NCBI GenBank assembly: GCA_028753945.1
Contig: JAPNXP010000003.1
Coordinates: forward strand, 2,480,001-2,544,000
Direction of reading: 5' to 3'
From: Hexactinellida sp. DTS-2022
Taxonomy: Eukaryota > Porifera > Hexactinellida
DNA: 64,000 nucleotides
Shown here: one piece after another, positions 56,990-64,000 of the stretch
Layout of the letters: the number at the start of each line of letters is the position of its first letter
How positions within the stretch are numbered: the stretch's first letter is position 1
Program-made: the position numbers and the translations under genes
The notes under the pieces: model-generated
The model's input: only the letters and a program-made list of their open reading frames with translations
What the model was told of the DNA's origin: nothing
Databases searched by the model: none

Positions 56990-59900
56990 CATAGCCTACT
57001 ATACATAAGGCCTCACAGTAAAATATGAAATCAGGACCAGGGATGCGGTCGCCGCCGGGAAAGAAAATTATGGTATTGCAATTTTAGATCAAATATAGTG
57101 ACTTACTGCTTAAAAACAGCTAACTCAATAACTAGCAACTGTAATAAAGTAATACGTATACTCTCATTATACCATTAATCTTGTTACTTTGTGAGTTTGA
57201 ATACAGTCACATAACATACACAATACAGAAACTACTAGAAAACCTCTATTTACTCTGGTAGATATAGTTACTTCACATAAGACAACTAACTCGTATCTAA
57301 ATATCAGGAATCGAACTTTTTCAATTTCCGCTTTTCTAATCCCTTTAAAGTAAGGCTCGAATTGTAATTCTTGACAAGATTTGCAATTTGACAATTTGCT
57401 TCACTCCGAACGAGACTTGATAGAATGGTTGAACCTTTCACATTACAAGAAGGACAAGTAGTTCTCCAACCTTCAAATACCACTATCAAGACCAGTTAGG
57501 GAGCCAAAAGCAAGTGTTACTAAAATCTTTCTAGTTTGACCTTCTATCAACAGGGACATAAGTTCACTATTACATTGGATTATAGTGAGAATCTTCCAAA
57601 CAATAATTAAAGATTCCAATGCAAGCTCTGAAGGATACTTTAGACCACCACGATCAGAAAGCTGCAGTAGTTGGTACCGGAATTCGAAGGATTCATCTAC
57701 TAGAATATCTTTGTCGATAATTAAAAGATCTCGGCATATTAAGCACGGTGAAGAATGCTTAAGGTATTGGTAGGCAGCATACCCAGCAATAAAAGCTAGT
57801 GACTGGAGTGTTGGGGTATCGCACTCAATGGCTGATACATCTGATAGAGCATCAAGAAAAGGATCAATGTCAATTTCTGTATCTGTATGTACGCTATAAA
57901 TGGGAGAGAAAGACTGAATAAATTCCTCCATAGAAATCTGGCTGGATGGTTGAGTGTTGGTATTAGAAAATAGAGTTAATAGATTGGAGATCTTCAAACG
58001 ACGTTCAGCTTCTAAAATTTGAAGGTACGAAACATGGTAATTTGATCCAGACATCATCCGATAAAGTCCGAAATGGTGCTCTAGTGGTTCTGTCTGTAAG
58101 AAACGTGTTAAAATGTAAGCATATCCACACTGTCCAGTTAGATAATTAACTATTTGAGGGAGTACAATGCACGCGTGTCTTAAGCTTGTAAAAGTTTGCT
58201 TGCTCAATTTGCCATCTTTCAAAGAGTGTGATTCCCAAGTCTCTAGCCAATTTACTATCCTGGTTAAAAAGATAAAGCGTTCGTCATTAACTGTGAAAGG
58301 GCGACATGAAGAATCATTTAAACGAATATGCTTATATGGAACATTTACATTAAACATGTTCCATAACGTGAGTAGAATTTTGACGAAACTAGAGGTGTTT
58401 GTTTTCAACTCACTGCAACGTTGATCATTTTGGAGAGCTAGAGCAGCAATCGTGGACTCATGGATTACTTTCAGGACTAATTTGACATTTTGGCGTTCCA
58501 ATACAGAAGGATAACATAATTTAAATGTCAACCGCGGGGCTAATTTTGCAAGACTCTCCTTCTCTGAGCTATAAAGGGCGCGTACATCTTGGAAAGAAGC
58601 GCAGCACACCTTTAAAGGAAATGAACAATAATCAAATCCAATATCGTCAAGATCGGGGTAGAAAAAACAATTATAACTGGACTTCAGATTTAGCCAATTG
58701 TTTCGTACAGATTTCAAAATATGGACGAAATCGAAAGTGAGATACAGAGGCCTGTTAGGAACACAAGGATGAGGTACACATGTTTCAAGCTTACCAACAG
58801 GAGAGAATAGTTTGAATAACTTTACGTTAAGAGGATAGTTATCTGTTGAGATTACATCCACACCTAAACCACAAGTTTCGATATCTTTAATACAAGCGAG
58901 TTTGATGGGGAATATCTTCTCAGCGGAAAGAGAGGCACATGGTAATAGACGAACTATAGTAGACCATTTTTTTCTGGAGACTTGATACCATAATAGCGAA
59001 TACAGTCTTTATTGGATCTTCTGGGCTTAGACTAGAACCATATATATTGCCTCCTTTATATGTGACATCAGATTTACGTGAATTTCGTCCATTTGCATAA
59101 CGATAGTTTCTCAGCTTCAGTGAAAGAATTTGTCGCTTGCTTGAGGAAAGGAAAGAATTCACACTCAAGTCCGAATGAAGAATACAACTTCTCCAAAGTG
59201 TTGACATGAGGCAGAGATAGACAAGCCATTTGTTGAAGATACTTATAACATGCTAGTGAAATTAAATGTGCTTTAAGTGCCATAACCTGTGTGAGGATGT
59301 TGTACCTCCGCCTGTTTTTGGGTACAATACTGTTTTCAAGCTGACATTGGATGAATTGAAGCCTGGATATTTCGGGGGAATCAGTTACTCTAATTCACCA
59401 TTAGAAGAAAGTACTTTGTTAATGAGTAGTTGGATATATATTATATATTGTCCTTCGCTAAAGATAAAGTCTCATTAACGGCCTTTGAAACAGATTCAGT
59501 GGACAGAACAGGACGAGGGGATATAGAAATCTCACAGAGAATTGATTCAAGAGAATTGATTGGAATTGGTAAAATTTCTCCATTACGATAAGCTCTAACT
59601 GACAAATCGAAGGACACTAATATATGGGTGTTGACAATGATATTGTGTTCTGTCAGTAGAGGTAGCATATAAATTAGACTATGATCATCTGGGTACCATA
59701 AAGACCATGTTTTAGGTAGGGAAAGCAAAGGTAACTTAGCTTGGATATCCTGGAAACAATTGATCTGATATTTCTCTTTCTCTTCGCTCTCAGATGCCAG
59801 GCTAAGTGTTAATAGGGAAATGGGCTCTGTAGGGGTATTGTACTAATGGGAATGACATAAATAAATAACAAGATGGATTATTTAGCTGTAGAGCGTAATA

Positions 59901-60165
59901 AAAGTATAAATTTGCTATGTATGTTATATACCATAAACCACTTATTTATATTATGGGTGAATAACAACACAAAATTCTAAAATTAGCTTTGTGGTTAATA
60001 TGCATATTTTTCGATATATATCGACTGCTAGTCACCGGAATATCTGTTTTTAAGCGGAATGTCACAAAATTTGATAAAAAATTGCAATTTCGTTTCCCGG
60101 CTGCGACCGCATCCCTGGTCCAGATTTCATATTTTACTGTGAGGCCTTATGTATAGTAGGCTATG
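56990..60165 (-). mobile_element. P/THAP9-like DNA transposon, decayed
   Basis: It is 3176 bp with inverted ends of about 75 bp starting CATAGCCTACTATACATAAG. A perfect 7-bp duplication ATATTAG flanks it (56983-56989 and 60166-60172). It holds a frame-broken P-type transposase on the minus strand. The MITE at 47605-47983 shares its ends and also has a 7-bp duplication, against the 8 bp known for the Drosophila P element. Confidence 0.9.
57473..59730 (-). pseudogene. P-element/THAP9-type transposase, frameshifted
   Basis: From 59728 downward: a region with no recognised motif (59441-59728); LKAHLISLACYKYLQQM and LPHVNTLEKLYSSFG (about 59120-59283); the catalytic MDEIH-VTYKGGNIYG block broken by a frameshift near 59090; then a long open piece of 462 codons (57473-58861). 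That piece contains DVISTDNYPLNVKLFKLF, YLTFDFVHILKSVRNNWLNL (GTP-binding/catalytic region), TEPLEHHFGLYRMMSGSNYH (the conserved late Glu) and ILEAERRLKI. This order matches P and THAP9 transposases. No N-terminal THAP finger (C2CH) is readable. Inactive as it stands. Confidence 0.85.
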
Positions 60166-60172
60166 ATATTAG

Positions 60173-60868
60173 AAATTTGTAAATGCGAAATCGTAATCAG
60201 CATACTTGTCTACCTATAATACCAGTCGGAAGTTAGTTTATATCTCAATTTTGGAACACAGACAATTAGTTACAAATATGAATGTCTAGAAAGTAAATTA
60301 TGTGAAATTTATATTGTTCTTATATTAATTTGCTTACTAATATCGTATCAAAGTGTTGCCATTGTGTCTATTCAAAATTGGAGGTGACAACTAGAACAAT
60401 TCTAAAGTTTCGGTACCCAGCAGAATGTATTAGTGAAGGAGATCAACACTACTAATTTTAAATATATAAAAATGTTTTACATGGATGTTCCTTGGCCTAT
60501 TTTTTCGAAACTACATTTTGCAAAGTGCATACCAACATATCTGTAGGAAATATTGTCAGAGAGATAAGAATTTTAAAATTATTGGAAAAAATTAGTGGTT
60601 TGGATGCAACCACATCCGAGCATTAGTCAAACCGAAGAGATTTGCAGACTTTTATTTGGGAAATTTATCTTCATTTTCCGGAGAAATTCAGATTATAATT
60701 TATGTAATAATGTCTCTATTACTGATGCCTTTAGCCTGAATATTACAGGCTATAAAGAAATTCCTTTTATTCTTCGAGTCAGGAAAAGGAAATTTTGACG
60801 GAAATTCATTTAGCGAACTTTTTATTATCTCGATAGTACAGGATGAAACAATTGTTTGGAACAACAGC
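60173..60868. other. Gene-less stretch
   Basis: AT-rich. A 67-codon frame at 60595-60798 has no recognisable domain. Confidence 0.4.
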
Positions 60869-62131
60869 CATAGGTGTCAAGTTTTGGAATATATAATCAA
60901 AGATGGGGGGCCCACTTGGGGGGGGGCCACTGGGAGGTTTGCTAAATGTTTCCAGATTTGTTTCTTCAGAAACAAAATCTGGATATCTTATATATTAAAT
61001 CACAATGATTTGTTTTTTGTTTTGTTTGTTTGTTTGTTCAGAATTGATTGAGGAACTGGTAAGAGCTACAGACTTGAAATTTGGCAGGGGGATAGGGAAT
61101 ACTGTATCTAGAAACAAGTTCTAATATCTAAGAAAAATATTCACATCTTCCCTCCCTATAGGTGACAAAACTTTTAGCCTATTAAATTCGAGGGTTTTCA
61201 AGTATGGATTAGCAGCTAGCATTCAATTCGTATAAAAGGATTTTAGAGTCTCTATCAATAGTTAAGTGTGCATTATAGAATGCCTATCTGAGGCTGTGAT
61301 TTAATTGGTCTAGAGGAAGTTCATTCATCCAATCAGTTATTGTGTTCCGTCTGTCTACCCATACATTTCGAAAATTCCATTGTGTCTATTTGATTATTAC
61401 CAATCAATACAATAACTTCTCCACAGCCCAAAGTTAGGGGTCCACAGAGTTGTACAGTTTGTTAGTGATATTTAATTAATTTTCTATTTGGAGTTGGTAT
61501 TTTTCGTCATTTTTCGTTCCATAATATTTTTTATAGGAGCCTAGATTCAGTTTAAGTCTATTGGAGTATGTAATTAAATTCAACTGACATTTAAATTGAA
61601 AAGGCATGTGTTTTGAAAAAACACATGCCTAATTCCTAAAAGATTCCCATAATATAATTAACCTGCTTATGAGGCCTTCGAACGTACGTAACGCTTTAGA
61701 GGGAGGAGAAGGATTACGAATGTCACAGATCGTAGTTTTTATTCCAAAATGGCAAAAAATTGACGTAAGGAAAGGGATGTATAATTTTCGTTAAATTTCC
61801 GTTACACTCCACAGTATCTAAATACAACAGGCATACATTTGAAAAGGTATTTGCCATGAATACAAGCGAGGGCCACAGGCCCGAGTGCAAGTTGTAAGAA
61901 CGCGCGTAGCGCGGACGCGTAGCTTGTATTGATAAACACACGTGATTCTCACCCTCTATCATGCCTTGGTCGATCAAAAGGACCACTTTCGTACAAAAAT
62001 TAAACCACCGAAAGGTCCGGGAGGTCGCTCCCAGTGACCTCCCAGCCCCCCAATCAGCAATATGGGGGGGGGCCGATCAACAATATGGGGGGGGGCCGGC
62101 CCCCCCCCAAACCCCAAACTTGGCGCCTATG
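60869..62131. mobile_element. CATAGGCGCC-family element, copy 4 (long)
   Basis: The ends are CATAGGTGTCAAGTTTTGG and the inverse CCAAACTTGGCGCCTATG, flanked by a perfect 8-bp duplication ACAACAGC (60861-60868 and 62132-62139). It is 1263 bp. The first 130 bp and last 180 bp match the short copy at 18104-18305, while the middle is unique and non-coding. A TTTGTTTGTTTG microsatellite lies at 61012-61038. Confidence 0.88.
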
Positions 62132-62204
62132 ACAACAGCGGTATATTTACAAAATTGGAATCCTTCATACTTTCCACTTTAGAAATTCGTGAACAGATAG
62201 CTCT

Positions 62205-62516
62205 AAACATTACGCCTAGATGAAAATCCTGCCAAATTTCCTCCTTTAGGCGCTCCCAGCACGCCTGGATAACACCCTGGAAGCAAGGCTCACATCTCAA
62301 TCTTTAAGAGATTAAATATTGCTGTTGACCTGAGTATTGTTTTACTAGACGGTAAAGCTTGTAATAATTCAACAATTTGGTACAAAAATCGATTCTAGGC
62401 CTACGATATCGAGAGATGCTCCTATAACGAATACAAGATGACTAATCTAGGCGTACAAAATGAAAACTGAACGAGCTCTAACAAAATCTAGGAGCGGGGT
62501 AATTTTTCCTGGATGA
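62205..62516. repeat. Partial copies of the CAGGCTTTCATCCAGG MITE
   Basis: 62205-62281 matches the right end of the 35751-35964 element (CCTGGATAACACCCTG) and 62385-62516 matches its left end in inverted orientation. They are arranged as two fragments with unrelated sequence between. Confidence 0.6.
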
Positions 62517-62524
62517 AAGCCTGC

Positions 62525-62830
62525 TTGCATCCGAAACTAGTCCTGAAAGAAAAAATGTTAATATATCCGCTTCAGCACAGAAATCACAATGCTTACCAGC
62601 ACTAGCATTTGCTACTCCAAATGATATACCGGAAATATTTACCGAATTATTCATTAAACTCCCACCTGAGGTATATAAGTTAGCACACATTTTGAATCGA
62701 AGTATATTGGTCGTCAATATCATATAGGCAGTTCTATTGCAATTCCAAGTAAGTTTCCCATAGAAATGTGGAATAATCACAATCTAGTTCATCATGGAAT
62801 CCCACGAACCACTGACGCAGTAGAGGATTT
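62525..62830 (+). pseudogene. MULE transposase remnant, copy 3
   Basis: On the plus strand, frames give a YIGRQYHIGSSIAIPSKFPI block, then EMWNNHNLVHHGIPRTTDAV. This corresponds to the FERTYIGR...W...RTTNAV region of the other MULE copies. It is a short decayed fragment. The 100-codon minus-strand frame over it is a shadow. Confidence 0.6.
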
Positions 62831-63088
62831 AACAACTTAATGTCTTGTCAACATACTTTTATATGGAAATTAATTTTTTGTTTTGAAATAGGAGCAAGGT
62901 TTGACTTAAATTAATATCTTCATATATTTATCGTCATTTAAATTATTATTTTAATTTTAGCATCATCACTTATTTAGTTTTCTTCACGTTTTTACACTTA
63001 CGTACATAGTACGTATTAGATAAATATTTAACATTATTCAAAATCATAATTCTGAATTATTATTATTTAAATAATAGACACTTAACAT

Positions 63089-63671
63089 CAGTGGTTCGCA
63101 ACCTTTTTTAACTCGTGAACCCCCTGATACCCCAAAATTTGGTGGTGCACCCCCAGGACATACCTAAGTCTGAAGGATTCTGTTGACAAAGGCATCGATT
63201 ATAAAAACAGGATGGGGGGTGAACATCATATGGTCTCATTAGGATGAGAAAAGCGTCAGTCTGTAATAATATCACAAGGTTAATCTAAGTATACATGGAT
63301 TTAAGACGAGCGAGCGCTGCGAGCGAGAAAAATTTTCTGGGGTGAAGAGGATTTTCAAATATCATTGAGTATTACTAACAATTTCTGACAGCAATATTTT
63401 TATGAGGTGCACCAATATTGGGGGGGGGGGGCCCAAATATAGTTTGTGGTAAATGGACCAGTACGGACCAAGCCCTCTTTGAAAAAGCGTCGGGTAACTT
63501 ACAGAACACAATAGTAATATATCAATATAGTCGAGTAATCAGAATTTAACTTGTAGATTATAACTATATTTTTAAAACTTTATTTTAAAATGCTCAATAT
63601 TCACTCCACTCCTTGTCCCGTGCACCTCCAATGGGTTCATGGCTTCATGCACCCCAGGTTTGGAACCACTG
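63089..63671. mobile_element. CAGTGGTTC hAT-like element, old
   Basis: The ends are CAGTGGTTCGCAACC and the inverse GGTTTGGAACCACTG, close to the common hAT terminus CAGNGGTTCNCAACC. Flanking CTTAACAT and CTTTACGT match at 6 of 8 bases. No transposase. A G-tract lies at 63420. Confidence 0.7.
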
Positions 63672-64000
63672 CTTTACGTGGATGAAAATTTAGGATTATT
63701 AGTTAGACACTATTGTATTTGTCACAAATTGTCCTTTCACGAATTGTCTGTATTCCCTCAATTTTAACTGGGATTACTATTCCCCATCAATAAATACAAT
63801 CTAGACAAACAAACAAACAAACAAACAAACACACCACAAACGAGTTTTAATATAAATATAAATTTATATTAGGTATATCAAATCTCATACGCAAGTATGG
63901 GTAGAGACTCTCATATGGAACCTGTCGTACTCTAATTAAACCATGTATTAAAATTCATTACTTAATACAATCAACGATTTGAGGTACGAGATCCCGGAAA
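63672..64000. other. Gene-less end of the window with an AAAC microsatellite
   Basis: A run of about seven AAAC units lies at 63805-63832. Nothing else recognised. Confidence 0.6.

Overview
The window is AT-rich animal nuclear DNA from an invertebrate-grade metazoan; I do not try to name the species. The evidence is one spliced host gene with GT-AG introns and animal-type domains (an Acinus/ACIN1 orthologue), plus animal-type DNA transposons (Transib/RAG1-like, P/THAP9-like, Tc1/mariner, Ginger, FLYWCH-type Mutator, hAT-like MITEs) and a Ty3/gypsy-type retrotransposon. No bacterial operons, CRISPR arrays, tRNA or rRNA genes were recognised. Layout: 1-8276 is a satellite array of a 19-bp monomer with a higher-order header. 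8.6-9.5 kb holds two short MITEs. 10149-23624 (minus) is the Acinus gene in seven exons whose phases all agree; its introns contain an intact RAG1-like transposon (13240-16381), a MULE and several MITEs. 25108-25566 (minus) and 55654-56319 (plus) are two related single-exon genes for small mucin-like type I membrane proteins with an ITIM-like tail. 26.5-28.7 kb holds a dead Tc1 fragment and a complete mariner-like element with an intact transposase. 29-33 kb is MITE-rich. 32.0-45.7 kb is a nest: a FLYWCH-MULE on the minus strand is split by an 11.2-kb Ginger element (33685-44849). The Ginger is in turn interrupted by a shorter Ginger derivative (which itself carries a 214-bp hAT-like element) and by an LTR retrotransposon, which carries a 324-bp MITE. 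Every step has a target-site duplication that I could read. 46.7-48.0 kb holds foldback MITEs, 48637-51672 a second, frame-broken RAG1-like element, 52.4-54.8 kb hAT-like MITEs, 56990-60165 a decayed P/THAP9-like element, 60869-62131 a long MITE, and 63089-63671 an old hAT-like element. The strongest observation is that both RAG1-like elements end in the heptamer CACAGTG, are flanked by perfect 5-bp target duplications, and carry asymmetric ends: in both, a conserved block lies 9 bp further from the heptamer at the end downstream of the transposase than at the upstream end. This recalls the unequal spacers of V(D)J recombination signals. Copy 1 has an uninterrupted 743-residue reading frame with D/D/E spacing very close to that of RAG1. 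All boundaries were read by eye and no database search was possible.
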